DNA of 64,000 bases from Acinetobacter bereziniae LMG 1003 = CIP 70.12 (GCF_000368925.1 NZ_KB849756.1:280823-344822); one strand, 5' to 3'; shown: positions 16,164 to 25,989, numbered from the stretch's first letter. Numbers and translations are program-made. The notes: generated from the sequence alone by a model not told the origin.

Positions 16164-18683
16164 TTAGAAAGTACGACCAATCTCAAATTGGATATTTTTA
16201 GTTTGATCGCCTGGTTTATCGTTCAATGGGTATGCATAACTCAATGAAAGTGGTCCAATCATGGTGATCCACGTAAAGCCTACGCCAACACTATAACGCA
16301 TGTTGCTTAAATCAAAGTCATAGTTGTCTTTACAATATTGTTTTGCATCTACACCTTGATCTGAAGCCCCACCATTCCAGTACAGTTTTCCAGTTGCCGT
16401 ACTACAGTTGGTATCAAATACTTGTGCGCCTTCTGCAAAAATCACTGGACGAATCTGGCGTGCCCAGTCCCCTTTGAATGGTACAGGAAGAGCTAACTCA
16501 GTACCGAACTGCACTAAAGCATTACCACCGACTTCTTCAGGATCATAATCTTTTGTAAGATTTTCATTATATGTTACACCAGGATATTTGGGACCCAAAG
16601 TACTGTTGTCATAACCACGTACCGAACCAAAACCACCTGCATAGAAGTTTTTATAGAATGGTAGATCATTACCATAACCTAACTTACCATAGCCACGTAA
16701 CACAAAATCACGCCCTAATGGGAAATACGCCTGAGTATCATAAGTGATCTTTTGATATTCAACATCACTGCCAGGTAATGCTATTTCAGCATTCACTCGA
16801 TGTGCTGTACCACTGGTTGGGAAAATCGGACGGTTTAAGGTGTTGTATGACCAACCTAAATTTAAATTATAGGTTAAATAATCACCCTCAAATGCATTTC
16901 CAAAAGTTACAGTTTGCCCTTCTGGACATATTTTCGGTCCATCTGGGTTACTCGGATCTGTAATCAGATCAACAGCACAGCGTGTTCCATAACCACGTGT
17001 CTTACCACCATTTTCTAGTAAATAGTCACGAACATAGGTCGAAACATAAGCACCAGTCGTTACCTTGGTTTTATCAATATTTAAACCTGCACTGATGTTT
17101 TGATTTTCATCAATTGGATAACCAAAGGTGAGTCCACCACCAATACTGTCAGTGACATAGTTGTTGACGTTATAGTTGTCATTCAGTTTGGTTTTACGAT
17201 AATACATGTTATAGCCACGGCTTACCCCATCAATGGTAAAGTATGGATCTGTAACACTTAGATTATAATAATCTTGAGTTTCTGAACGAGATAAATCAAT
17301 TGCAACACGGTTACCTGTACCCATAAAGTTGGTTTGGCTTAACCCTGCTTGGAATGTGATACCACCGTTTTGAGAATAACCCACAGCCAATGTACTGGTC
17401 CCTGAATGTTGCTCTTCAACATCAATATTCAAGTCCATTTGATCTGGTGTATTCGGTACACGCACAGGTTTAATATCAACTTTACTAAAGAAACCTGTAC
17501 GCTCTAAACGCACCTTAGACAAGTCAATTTTTTCATTGCTTGCTAAAGCACCTTCCATTTGACGCATTTCACGACGAAGCACTTCATCAGCAGTTTTGGT
17601 ATTCCCTGTAAAATTGATGCGTCGAACTGTGACTTGTTGACCTGGATTAATATAGTAGTTTAAATCCACCACATGGGTTTCATTATTGATTTCAGGGACA
17701 ACATTCACTTCCGCGTAGTAATAACCCGCATTACCATATTTACGAAGTAAGAGTTGTTTCACCGCATTGACTTTTTCTTGTGAATAGGTTGTGCCATCTT
17801 TATAAATTTGCAATGCTTTAAGTTCATCAGGTTTATATAACGCATCACCCAAGAATTTAGACTCACCAAATTTAAATTGCTCACCCTCATTGACCGAAAC
17901 TTCAATAAAGATATGTTTTTTGTCTTCGCTCAAATTGAGGTTTGAACTGTTAATATCGAAGTTGATATAACCTCTATTCAAATACAATGCACGTAGCGAC
18001 TCTAAACTCGCAGACATCTTTTCACGAGCATAGCGGTCATTACGAGAAATCACAGAAAGCCAACCACTTTCTTTTACAGCAAATGCTTGCTTGATATCAT
18101 CATCACTAACGACAGTATTACCAATAATATTGATATCAAAAACTTTAGCAGCTTTTCCTTCATTAAAATTGATATTCAGTTCAACACGGTTGTTTGGACG
18201 TGCAATTTGTTCAACTTTAATGTCAGCATCATAACGACCTTGCTGAGCATATTGTTGCTCTAATTCAGTTTCCAAAGTTTGTAATGCTGATTTTTTCAGC
18301 ACTTCGCCTTCAGCCAGCCCCATTTTCTTTAAGCCGTCTGTTAAAGCTTCTTTCGGAATGAGTTTGTTGCCTTTAAAGTTAATCTTTGAAATAACAGGAC
18401 GTTCAACAACTTTGAAAACCAATACATTATCTTGATTTGAAGCTTGAATATCATCAAAAAGATTTGATGCATACAAAGCACGAATAGACTCTGCGATAAC
18501 TGGATCACTAACACGGTCACCACTATTTATTGGTAAAAGTGCAAGGACATTTTGTTGCGTTAAACGAACCAATCCATCTACACGAATATCACGTGCAATG
18601 AACTCATCTGCCGCGTGTACTTGCTGTACAGCTGCCATTGCACTAACGAGTGCCAATGGCATAAATAAATGTGAGTGCTGCAT
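16164..18683 (-). CDS. bamA: Outer membrane protein assembly factor BamA
   Basis: 839 residues. A signal peptide ends near V-H-A (about residue 24). Five POTRA domains follow to about residue 425, then a 16-stranded barrel. The conserved loop-6 motif appears as S-V-R-G-Y-D-N-S-T-L-G-P and the chain ends in Phe, the beta signal. BamA is the catalytic core of the machine that inserts barrel proteins into the outer membrane. The barrel carries Cys-containing surface segments around D-L-I-T-D-P-S-N-P-D-G-P. Flanked by rseP and skp. Confidence 0.97.
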   Translation of the reverse strand: MQHSHLFMPLALVSAMAAVQQVHAADEFIARDIRVDGLVRLTQQNVLALLPINSGDRVSDPVIAESIRALYASNLFDDIQASNQDNVLVFKVVERPVISKINFKGNKLIPKEALTDGLKKMGLAEGEVLKKSALQTLETELEQQYAQQGRYDADIKVEQIARPNNRVELNINFNEGKAAKVFDINIIGNTVVSDDDIKQAFAVKESGWLSVISRNDRYAREKMSASLESLRALYLNRGYINFDINSSNLNLSEDKKHIFIEVSVNEGEQFKFGESKFLGDALYKPDELKALQIYKDGTTYSQEKVNAVKQLLLRKYGNAGYYYAEVNVVPEINNETHVVDLNYYINPGQQVTVRRINFTGNTKTADEVLRREMRQMEGALASNEKIDLSKVRLERTGFFSKVDIKPVRVPNTPDQMDLNIDVEEQHSGTSTLAVGYSQNGGITFQAGLSQTNFMGTGNRVAIDLSRSETQDYYNLSVTDPYFTIDGVSRGYNMYYRKTKLNDNYNVNNYVTDSIGGGLTFGYPIDENQNISAGLNIDKTKVTTGAYVSTYVRDYLLENGGKTRGYGTRCAVDLITDPSNPDGPKICPEGQTVTFGNAFEGDYLTYNLNLGWSYNTLNRPIFPTSGTAHRVNAEIALPGSDVEYQKITYDTQAYFPLGRDFVLRGYGKLGYGNDLPFYKNFYAGGFGSVRGYDNSTLGPKYPGVTYNENLTKDYDPEEVGGNALVQFGTELALPVPFKGDWARQIRPVIFAEGAQVFDTNCSTATGKLYWNGGASDQGVDAKQYCKDNYDFDLSNMRYSVGVGFTWITMIGPLSLSYAYPLNDKPGDQTKNIQFEIGRTF

Positions 18684-18719
18684 GCCTATTATTTTCCAGT
18701 AAGTTAATCCAGTATCGCG

Positions 18720-20075
18720 TTATAAACGCATAAAATCATTAAATATTGCAAGAAGCATCATGCTACCGAGCAGTACCATACCAATTTTTAACCCAACCAA
18801 TTGTATTTGTTCAGAAACAGGCTTACCACGAATTGCTTCAATAATGTAGTAAACCAAATGTCCGCCATCTAACATTGGAATAGGTAATAAATTTAAAATC
18901 CCCAAACTTACACTCATCAAAGCCATAAAGGAAATAAAGGTTTGCCACCCCATTTCAGCACTTTGACCAGCAACTTTAGCAATGGTAATTGGACCAGATA
19001 AATTATCTAATCCAATTAAGCCACGTACCATTTTGACCATAGAATTCAAAATCATTGCTGAAAGTTGTCCTGTTTTTTCAACAGCAACAACAAATGCTTC
19101 AGCAGGATTGTATTGAATGGTTTGCTTATATTCAGCAGGAATAGACAATTTATCGGTCTGTGCTTGCACACCCAACATACCTGTCACATTCCCCATGTTG
19201 TCACGTTTACCTTGAGGCATCACTTGTAAATGTACAATTTGCCCTTGGCGTAACACATCCACATTGAGTAACTTTTCAGGTGATTTTTGTACCACATCTA
19301 CCACATCAAACCAATCTTTCATTTTCACTTGATTGATCGAAATGATTTGATCACCCTCTTTCATCCCTTGGCGAATTGCAGCACCATCTGAACTTAACTT
19401 ATAGACAGTGGCAGGAATATGCGGTCGATAAGGAGTAAAGCCAAGCACATCAAATGGTGACTGACTTTGATCTTTTAAGAAATCTTTAATGGGTAAAGCA
19501 AAACTTTGCGCTTGCCCATTACGCTCCACTTGTACATCAATATGACCCGTTTCGCCAACACGATCAACAATTGCGTAATTCAACTTTTCCCAGGTACTTG
19601 CTTGTGTACCATCAATCGCAACAATTTTATCACCCACTTGCATCTGAGCAGTCGCTGCAGGCGTATTCGGTAAAACAGCACCGACACGTGTATTCAGTTG
19701 TTCCTGTGCTGGTAAAAATAAAATCCAAAATAATAAAATTGCAAAAATCAGGTTAATAAATGGTCCTGCTGCAACAATGGCTATGCGCTTCCACGGAGAT
19801 TGACGATTAAATGCAAAAGGCAGATCTTCTGCACTCACATTGCCCTCACGCTCATCCAGCATTTTGACATAACCACCGAGCGGCAAAGCTGACAGTTGAT
19901 ATTGAATACCTGATTTTTTAGAGGTCCATTTTAATAAAGTTGGACCAAATCCAATTGAATAAACAAGGACTTTTACACCAAGCTTTCGTGCTACCCAATA
20001 ATGTCCAAATTCATGGATTGCAATCAATGGACCCAATAGCAATATCGCAGCGACAATGATAAATAGTACACTCAT
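18720..20075 (-). CDS. rseP: Site-2 intramembrane protease RseP
   Basis: 451 residues. The zinc motif H-E-F-G-H is at 21-25 in the first membrane helix and the third ligand lies in L-P-I-P-M-L-D-G-G-H near residue 400. Two PDZ domains occupy roughly residues 120-300. RseP cleaves membrane-bound anti-sigma factors and remnant signal peptides, linking envelope stress to transcription. Position between dxr and bamA is conserved among proteobacteria. Confidence 0.95.
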   Translation of the reverse strand: MSVLFIIVAAILLLGPLIAIHEFGHYWVARKLGVKVLVYSIGFGPTLLKWTSKKSGIQYQLSALPLGGYVKMLDEREGNVSAEDLPFAFNRQSPWKRIAIVAAGPFINLIFAILLFWILFLPAQEQLNTRVGAVLPNTPAATAQMQVGDKIVAIDGTQASTWEKLNYAIVDRVGETGHIDVQVERNGQAQSFALPIKDFLKDQSQSPFDVLGFTPYRPHIPATVYKLSSDGAAIRQGMKEGDQIISINQVKMKDWFDVVDVVQKSPEKLLNVDVLRQGQIVHLQVMPQGKRDNMGNVTGMLGVQAQTDKLSIPAEYKQTIQYNPAEAFVVAVEKTGQLSAMILNSMVKMVRGLIGLDNLSGPITIAKVAGQSAEMGWQTFISFMALMSVSLGILNLLPIPMLDGGHLVYYIIEAIRGKPVSEQIQLVGLKIGMVLLGSMMLLAIFNDFMRL

Positions 20076-20077
20076 GA

Positions 20078-21274
20078 TCAGCGTCCCAATTGTATAATGC
20101 GTTGTGAAGCAACTTGGCGGGCAAGTTGATCTGTCTGCAAAATCGTTTCAATCGAATCTGCTGAACCATTTTGAACGTGATTTAAAGTATGTTCAACCAC
20201 TTGTGAAATTTCCAAGAAAGCAATCTTTTCCTGTAAAAAAGCTGCAACAGCGATTTCATTGGCTGCATTCAGAATTGATGGTGCAAGTCCTCCAGACTGC
20301 ATGGCTTGACGAGCCAACTTAAGTGCTGGAAAACGAACAATATCTGGTGCTTGAAAATCAAGTTGCGAATGGATGAATAGATCTAAAGGTGGGACATGTG
20401 TTTCAATCCGCTCAGGCCATGCTAGTGCATGTGCAATCGGGGTACACATATCTGGATTACCCATTTGAGCCAAAGTCGAACCATCCACATACTGAACCAT
20501 TGAATGAATGATACTTTGTGGATGAACAACAACTGTAACAAATTGTTCTTTAATTGAAAATAAATGACACGCTTCGATTAATTCCAAGCCTTTATTCATC
20601 AATGTTGCAGAATCAACAGAGATTTTTTGCCCCATTGACCAATTTGGGTGCTTACAAGCTTGTGCTGGTGTTACGGTTTGGAGTTGTTCAAGCGTATGAT
20701 TCAAAAAAGGACCGCCTGAAGCGGTCAATAAGATTTGCTTTACCCCTAACAACGGTTCGCCTTGACGCTCAATCTGCAAATAATTTTGTGGAAGGCACTG
20801 AAAGATCGCATTATGCTCAGAATCTACAGGCAACAATAAAGCACCATGTTCTTGAGCTGCTTGCAACATCAGATCCCCCGACATCACCAAGGCCTCTTTA
20901 TTTGCAAGCAATACACGCTTACCTGCTTTTACTGCAGCTAATGTTGGGAGTAATCCTGCAGCCCCAACGATTGCAGCCATCACCACATCCACATCAGGAT
21001 GTTGTGAAACTTCAATCAAACCTGCTTCATCACTCAAGATTTCAATATCTGTAATCTTGTATGTAGTTAAGCGTTGTTTTAATTCATCAACTTTACTGAA
21101 AGGTACAACCACATACTTCGGTCGATACTGTTTGCATATTTCACTCAGTTCTTCTATTCGACTATATCCAGTCACAGCAAAAACCGAATACTGATCTGGA
21201 TGCTGTTCTAAAATTTTTAAAGTACTGCGCCCAATAGAACCTGTAACACCTAATATACAAACAGATTGTGACAT
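20078..21274 (-). CDS. dxr: 1-deoxy-D-xylulose 5-phosphate reductoisomerase
   Basis: 398 residues. NADPH-binding G-V-T-G-S-I-G-R-S-T-L at the N-terminus, the acidic metal site V-D-S-E-H-N-A-I-F-Q near residue 150 and the flexible loop H-P-N-W-S-M-G near residue 212. Converts DXP to methylerythritol phosphate, the committed step of the MEP isoprenoid pathway, feeding UppS two genes upstream. Two bases separate it from rseP and none from cdsA. Confidence 0.97.
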   Translation of the reverse strand: MSQSVCILGVTGSIGRSTLKILEQHPDQYSVFAVTGYSRIEELSEICKQYRPKYVVVPFSKVDELKQRLTTYKITDIEILSDEAGLIEVSQHPDVDVVMAAIVGAAGLLPTLAAVKAGKRVLLANKEALVMSGDLMLQAAQEHGALLLPVDSEHNAIFQCLPQNYLQIERQGEPLLGVKQILLTASGGPFLNHTLEQLQTVTPAQACKHPNWSMGQKISVDSATLMNKGLELIEACHLFSIKEQFVTVVVHPQSIIHSMVQYVDGSTLAQMGNPDMCTPIAHALAWPERIETHVPPLDLFIHSQLDFQAPDIVRFPALKLARQAMQSGGLAPSILNAANEIAVAAFLQEKIAFLEISQVVEHTLNHVQNGSADSIETILQTDQLARQVASQRIIQLGR

Positions 21275-22099
21275 CTATAAATCTACACCAATAAGTTTTA
21301 AAACATACATTCCTGCTGCAAAAATAGGAGCTGCAGCAAGCAATGAATCAATACGGTCAAGTACCCCACCATGCCCTGGAAGGATACGACCTGAATCTTT
21401 AATTCCAGCGCGACGTTTGATCATAGATTCAAACAAATCGCCTAACACTGAACTAAATACCGTCACAATAGACAGAACAAGGAAAAGAATATGTTGTGAA
21501 AGCGTTAAATGTAGGTAAATCGATTGAACAATGACAATAACGATAGCAACTGTGATAATCCCGCCAATTAAACCTTCAATAGATTTATTTGGACTCACAT
21601 CTGGTGCCAATTTACGCTTACCAAATTTACGACCAACGAAATATGCACCACTGTCCGCACCCCAAACCAGTAAAAACAGGTACATCAGCCACCACGGTGA
21701 ACTCTTCCACACTTCAAAAATAGCGGTAACAGCAGCACTGATCAGCACCAATCCAACGATATTTAAAGTAACATTGTACCAACCATCATATTCAGGATAA
21801 TTTTTAACCCAATACAGGCTACACAACCAAGTGAGGATAGATGCACTCCAAAGGATAAGTGCCAAATCATTAAAATATAATGCTAAACCAGAAAAGATAG
21901 CGGTGAGTAAACCAAATCCAGCAGCTTTTAACTTGTTTACAGAGTCAGATTCATGTGGCATGAGTTTAAACCACTCATAACCTGCCGCCCCAGCTGCGAT
22001 AATCATTAACACTAACATCGGATATTGTGATTTTGTTGCAAATATGCAACTCAGCACGACTGCAACCAATACCAATGCGGTTATAATCCGCTCTAACAT
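21275..22099 (-). CDS. cdsA: Phosphatidate cytidylyltransferase CdsA
   Basis: 274 residues with about eight membrane helices. The family signature is present near the C-terminus: S-M-I-K-R-R-A-G-I-K-D-S-G then L-P-G-H-G-G-V-L-D-R-I-D. It makes CDP-diacylglycerol for all phospholipids at the inner membrane. The stop abuts the dxr start and two bases separate it from uppS, so this is one transcript. Confidence 0.96.
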   Translation of the reverse strand: MLERIITALVLVAVVLSCIFATKSQYPMLVLMIIAAGAAGYEWFKLMPHESDSVNKLKAAGFGLLTAIFSGLALYFNDLALILWSASILTWLCSLYWVKNYPEYDGWYNVTLNIVGLVLISAAVTAIFEVWKSSPWWLMYLFLLVWGADSGAYFVGRKFGKRKLAPDVSPNKSIEGLIGGIITVAIVIVIVQSIYLHLTLSQHILFLVLSIVTVFSSVLGDLFESMIKRRAGIKDSGRILPGHGGVLDRIDSLLAAAPIFAAGMYVLKLIGVDL

Positions 22100-22101
22100 T
22101 A

Positions 22102-22851
22102 TCAGTTCTCTATATGTTCTTGTTGAATTTGTTCAGATGTTTTTCCGAAACGTCTTTCTCGCCCTGAAAAAATATTAAACGCATGATCCAACTCTTGTAC
22201 CGTAAACTCAGGCCACAAAGTCTGAGTGAAATACAACTCAGCATACGCAGCTTGCCACAATAAAAAGTTAGATAAGCGGTAATCACCGCCAGTACGAATC
22301 AACAAATCTACAGGTGGCAAATCGCCCAAACTTATTTGTTGTGCAAATAATTCAGTATTGATTTGATTCACATCAATTTTTCGATCTTTGACTTGTTGCG
22401 CAAGCTTACGTGCAGTATCTGTAATATCCCACATACCACCATAACTCACAGCAATTGTTAAAGTCATGTTACTGAACTTAGCAGTCCTTTGTTCAGCATG
22501 CAACATTAATTCACGTAGCTCTGGAGAAAGCCGACTACGATCACCAATAAATCTCAACGCAATTTCGAATTTTTCCATACGGGGAATTTGCTCATGAATT
22601 GTTTCTTCCAACAATTTCATTAACAAATCAACCTCATACTGTGGTCTATTCCAATTTTCACTTGAAAACGCAAACACAGTCAGGGCTTGAACACCCACTT
22701 TGCGGCAATGCTCTACAATTGGGTCAAGGACATTTTTACCTTCACGGTGCCCATCACCTTTTTGTAGTTGTTTCTTTTTAGCAAAACGATTGTTGCCATC
22801 CATAATGATGGCAACATGTTTTGGAAGATGGTTGTCTTCAGATGCGGTCAT
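22102..22851 (-). CDS. uppS: Undecaprenyl diphosphate synthase UppS
   Basis: 249 residues of the cis-prenyltransferase family. Makes the C55 carrier lipid for peptidoglycan and surface glycans. Visible motifs: I-M-D-G-N with catalytic Asp18, F-S-S-E-N-W-N-R-P near residue 72, and R-T-G-G-D-Y-R-L-S-N-F-L-L-W-Q near residue 195. The usual D-G-N-G-R-W-A is D-G-N-N-R-F-A here, so the conserved Trp is Phe; other motifs are intact and the enzyme is presumably active. R-T-G-G-D is also commonly R-T-(G/S)-G-E. Precedes cdsA by two bases. Confidence 0.95.
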   Translation of the reverse strand: MTASEDNHLPKHVAIIMDGNNRFAKKKQLQKGDGHREGKNVLDPIVEHCRKVGVQALTVFAFSSENWNRPQYEVDLLMKLLEETIHEQIPRMEKFEIALRFIGDRSRLSPELRELMLHAEQRTAKFSNMTLTIAVSYGGMWDITDTARKLAQQVKDRKIDVNQINTELFAQQISLGDLPPVDLLIRTGGDYRLSNFLLWQAAYAELYFTQTLWPEFTVQELDHAFNIFSGRERRFGKTSEQIQQEHIEN

Positions 22852-22859
22852 TATAAATC

Positions 22860-23414
22860 TTAGACCTTCATCAATTCAGCTTCTTTAGCAGCAAGACGTT
22901 TATCTACTTCAGCAACAAACTTGTCTGTAATTTTTTGGATATCATCACCTGCACGGCGCTCATCATCTTCAGAAATTTCTTTATCTTTCAATAATGCCTT
23001 AATATCACCCAAAACATCACGACGAATGTTACGAATCGCAACTTTGGCATTTTCAGCTTCATTACGTGCAACTTTTTGCATGTCTTTACGTGTTTCTTCA
23101 GTCAATGCAGCCATCGGTACACGAATTGCATCAGCAGTTACTGGGTTTAAACCCAAGTCTGATTCACGAATCGCTTTATCAATTGCAGATACCATTGAAC
23201 GCTCAAATGGTTGTACCAACAAAGTACGTGAATCTTCAACACCAACGTTTGCAACTTGGTTTAATGGCACATCAGAACCATAGTAAGGAACCATAACACC
23301 ATTGAGGATTGATGGATGCGCACGACCTGTACGAACCTTTGCAAAACCATGTTCCAAAGACTCCAATGATTTATTCATACGGTCTTCAGCGTCTTTTTTA
23401 AGATCGTTAATCAT
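22860..23414 (-). CDS. frr: Ribosome recycling factor
   Basis: 184 residues, the standard size. A three-helix bundle plus a small domain; recognisable segments are V-R-T-G-R-A-H-P-S-I-L near residue 27 and P-L-T-E-like A-A-L-T-E-E-T-R-K-D near residue 107. With EF-G it splits post-termination ribosomes. Lies between pyrH and uppS, eight bases before the latter. Confidence 0.97.
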   Translation of the reverse strand: MINDLKKDAEDRMNKSLESLEHGFAKVRTGRAHPSILNGVMVPYYGSDVPLNQVANVGVEDSRTLLVQPFERSMVSAIDKAIRESDLGLNPVTADAIRVPMAALTEETRKDMQKVARNEAENAKVAIRNIRRDVLGDIKALLKDKEISEDDERRAGDDIQKITDKFVAEVDKRLAAKEAELMKV

Positions 23415-23487
23415 ATGATCTTCCTTACTTATAAATGTGTATAACGTAAAATTGCAGTAGTATAAAGAGCTTTATCCCACACGTACA

Positions 23488-24216
23488 TTAGTTTGTAACG
23501 TGTGTCCCTTCTTTTTCACCCATTACTACAGAAAGTAATGCACCTGATTTGTTCATATCAAACACTTGAAGTGGTACATTATGGTCACGACACAAACAAA
23601 TTGCAGTTAAATCCATCACACCAAGTTTCTCATCCAATACTTGGTCAAAGCTTAAATGATCATATTTAATTGCATCGTCATATTTACTTGGGTCTTTGTT
23701 ATAGACACCATCTACTTTTGTTGCTTTTAAAATAAGATCAGCTTCAATCTCAATACCACGTAAGCACGCTGCTGTATCAGTAGTAAAGAATGGGTTACCC
23801 GTACCTGCAACAAATACACAAACTTCACCTTGAGTAAGATGACGAATTGCATCACGGCTTGAATAAGACTCTACTACTGCACCAATTGGAAGCGCAGACA
23901 TTAAACGTGTTTTAATGTTACGGCGTACCAAAGCATCACGTAATGCCAGACCATTCATGACAGTCGCAAGCATACCCATTTGATCGCCTGTTACTCGACC
24001 AACAAGCCCATCTTTTTGCAGTTGACTGCCGCGATATAAATTACCACCACCAACAACAATACCGACTTGCACACCTAAACCGACCAAGTGAGCAATAGAT
24101 AAAGACATTTGATCCAACACAGGAGCATCAATCCCCATGTCTTTATTACCTGCAAGCGCCTCACCCGAAAGTTTGAGCAAAATTCGCTCATAGCGCGGCT
24201 TTTTAGAATCTAACAT
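23488..24216 (-). CDS. pyrH: Uridylate kinase PyrH
   Basis: 242 residues of the amino-acid-kinase fold. R-I-L-L-K-L-S-G-E-A-L near residue 12 binds phosphate, and V-V-G-G-G-N-L-Y-R-G near residue 57 is the family glycine loop. Phosphorylates UMP to UDP, normally as an allosterically controlled hexamer. A GTG at 24219 is in frame, but ATG 24216 sits seven bases from GGAG and is preferred. First gene of the eleven-gene reverse-strand block. Confidence 0.96.
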   Translation of the reverse strand: MLDSKKPRYERILLKLSGEALAGNKDMGIDAPVLDQMSLSIAHLVGLGVQVGIVVGGGNLYRGSQLQKDGLVGRVTGDQMGMLATVMNGLALRDALVRRNIKTRLMSALPIGAVVESYSSRDAIRHLTQGEVCVFVAGTGNPFFTTDTAACLRGIEIEADLILKATKVDGVYNKDPSKYDDAIKYDHLSFDQVLDEKLGVMDLTAICLCRDHNVPLQVFDMNKSGALLSVVMGEKEGTHVTN

Positions 24217-24281
24217 CACAAAACTCCAATACTTATATCTACAATTTTATTCGTATTCAATCAATTTGAAATCAATTACTT

Positions 24282-25625
24282 TTATGCCGATTTAATTTTA
24301 ATCAACTTTGCAAATAAATCGTATTCATCTGCATCTGTGATTTCGACTTCAAGTAAGTCACCTGCTTTAATCAATGATTTATCGATATCTTCAACAAATA
24401 CGTTACCATCAATTTCAGGTGCATCCGCATAAGAACGTGCAACAGCCACAGGGAACTCTTCTTCAAGATCATCCACTAAAACTGTCATGGTTTGACCAAT
24501 ACGTTTTTGTAATTTGGCAGCAGAAATCGCTTGCTGAACTTCCATAAAGCGTTCATAGCGCTCTTGCTTAATTTCTTCTGGAACGTGATCTGGCAAATCG
24601 TTGGCAGTCGCACCCTCTACAGGCGAGTAAGTAAAGCAACCAACACGATCAAGCTGAGCTTCTTGCAACCAATCCAGTAAAATTTGGAAATCTTCTTCAG
24701 TTTCACCTGGGAAACCGACTACAAATGTAGAGCGAATCACCAGTTCAGGACATTTTTCACGCCATAATTTTAGACGCTCTAATGTATTTTCACTATGGGC
24801 TGGTCGCTTCATCAATTTTAAGATGCGCGGACTGGCATGTTGAAAAGGAATATCTAGATATGGCAGGATTTTGCCTTGCGCCATCAAGTCAATCACCGCA
24901 TCAACATGCGGATATGGATAGACATAATGTAAACGCACCCAAATTCCTAACTGACCTAATGCTTCGCACATGTCATAGAACTTGGTTTTAACAGGCTGAC
25001 CATTCCAAAAATCAAGCTTATATTTAGTATCAACACCATAAGCAGAAGTATCCTGTGAAATCACCAAGACTTCTTTTACCCCTGCTTTTTTCAATGCTTG
25101 TGCTTCACTCAACACTGAGCCCACAGGACGTGATACAAGGTCACCACGCATACTTGGAATAATACAGAACGTGCAACGATGGTTACATCCTTCTGATATT
25201 TTTAAGTAGGCATAATGTTTTGGGGTCAAACGAATTCCTTGCTCTGGGACAAGGTCAATAAAAGGATTGTGCTTAGGTGGCTCTGGAACATACTGGTGTA
25301 CAGCTTCCATCACTTCCTGATATGCAGCAGCACCTGTAACTTTGAGTACATTAGGGTGCATTTGGCGAATCTTGTCTTCGTCTTTACCTAAACAGCCAGT
25401 AACAATTACACGACCATTTGCGCTCATGGCTTCGCCAATAGCGTCTAAAGACTCTTGTACTGCAGATTCAATAAAACCACAGGTATTCACAACAACTAAA
25501 TCAGCACCATCATAATCTGATGCAACATCATAACCTTCAGTTTTCAACTGAGTTAAAATTCGTTCAGAATCTACCAATGCCTTAGGACAACCTAAAGATA
25601 CAAAACCGACTTTGGGGGACTTCAT
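24282..25625 (-). CDS. rimO: Ribosomal protein S12 methylthiotransferase RimO
   Basis: 447 residues from ATG 25625, which has GGAG nine bases upstream; the frame stays open further 5' but without support. N-terminal cluster cysteines are Cys13, Cys49 and Cys78. The radical-SAM triad is Cys147, Cys151, Cys154 in G-C-N-H-R-C-T-F-C. A TRAM RNA-binding domain fills the last 65 residues. RimO adds a methylthio group to an Asp of ribosomal protein S12. The S-L-G-C-P-K-A-L-V-D opening separates RimO from MiaB. Divergent from ntrB. Confidence 0.96.
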   Translation of the reverse strand: MKSPKVGFVSLGCPKALVDSERILTQLKTEGYDVASDYDGADLVVVNTCGFIESAVQESLDAIGEAMSANGRVIVTGCLGKDEDKIRQMHPNVLKVTGAAAYQEVMEAVHQYVPEPPKHNPFIDLVPEQGIRLTPKHYAYLKISEGCNHRCTFCIIPSMRGDLVSRPVGSVLSEAQALKKAGVKEVLVISQDTSAYGVDTKYKLDFWNGQPVKTKFYDMCEALGQLGIWVRLHYVYPYPHVDAVIDLMAQGKILPYLDIPFQHASPRILKLMKRPAHSENTLERLKLWREKCPELVIRSTFVVGFPGETEEDFQILLDWLQEAQLDRVGCFTYSPVEGATANDLPDHVPEEIKQERYERFMEVQQAISAAKLQKRIGQTMTVLVDDLEEEFPVAVARSYADAPEIDGNVFVEDIDKSLIKAGDLLEVEITDADEYDLFAKLIKIKSA

Positions 25626-25765
25626 GAATCTGCGCTCCACTATAATCCGCGTATTGTATGACTTTTCCAGAGATAAAAACAGGTGGAAACACGACTCTTT
25701 GTATAATGCACCAAAATACATCCAATCAAATAATAAAATTCCAACATTGCACCATTTTGGAACAC

Positions 25766-25790
25766 TATCATGATAGCTTAATATCATGAT
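25766..25790. promoter_or_regulatory. Repeated palindrome in the rimO/ntrB divergent region
   Basis: TATCATGATA (25766-25775), a perfect 10-bp palindrome, repeats as TATCATGAT at 25782-25790 with a 16-bp period. It lies between the divergent rimO and the ntrB leader and has the form of an operator pair. No binding protein is identifiable. Confidence 0.35.
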
Positions 25791-25820
25791 GACTGATGTA
25801 CAGAGAATAAAGGTCGTTAA

Positions 25821-25937
25821 ATGCGCAATTTTTATTATTCATGTAAGAAAACTGCGCAACAAATAAAAGTTGGCGCGCATCTTGCTTTATATGAGCACGA
25901 TTTATATCAATTCAATACCCTTGATTGGGATAAATAG
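25821..25937 (+). CDS. Small ORF upstream of ntrB, 38 aa
   Basis: ATG 25821 follows AAGG with seven-base spacing, and the frame runs 38 codons to TAG. The predicted peptide is mixed in composition (M-R-N-F-Y-Y-S-C-K-K...), rich in aromatic residues with an acidic end, and has no signal peptide. I do not recognise it. It stops 51 bases before ntrB and may be a real small protein or a translated leader. Confidence 0.4.
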   Translation: MRNFYYSCKKTAQQIKVGAHLALYEHDLYQFNTLDWDK

Positions 25938-25950
25938 AATAGAGGTGCAG

Positions 25951-25989
25951 ATGCCATTGCGCTATTTTAAGACAGGAAAGCTCTGCTAA
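25951..25989 (+). CDS. 12-codon leader ORF overlapping the ntrB start
   Basis: ATG 25951 is preceded by GAGG at good spacing and the frame ends at TAA 25987-25989, whose last A is the first base of the ntrB ATG (TAATG). The ntrB start itself has only a weak site inside this ORF (AGGAAAG, 25974-25980). The arrangement suggests translational coupling of ntrB to a mini-ORF. No product function is proposed. Confidence 0.35.
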   Translation: MPLRYFKTGKLC

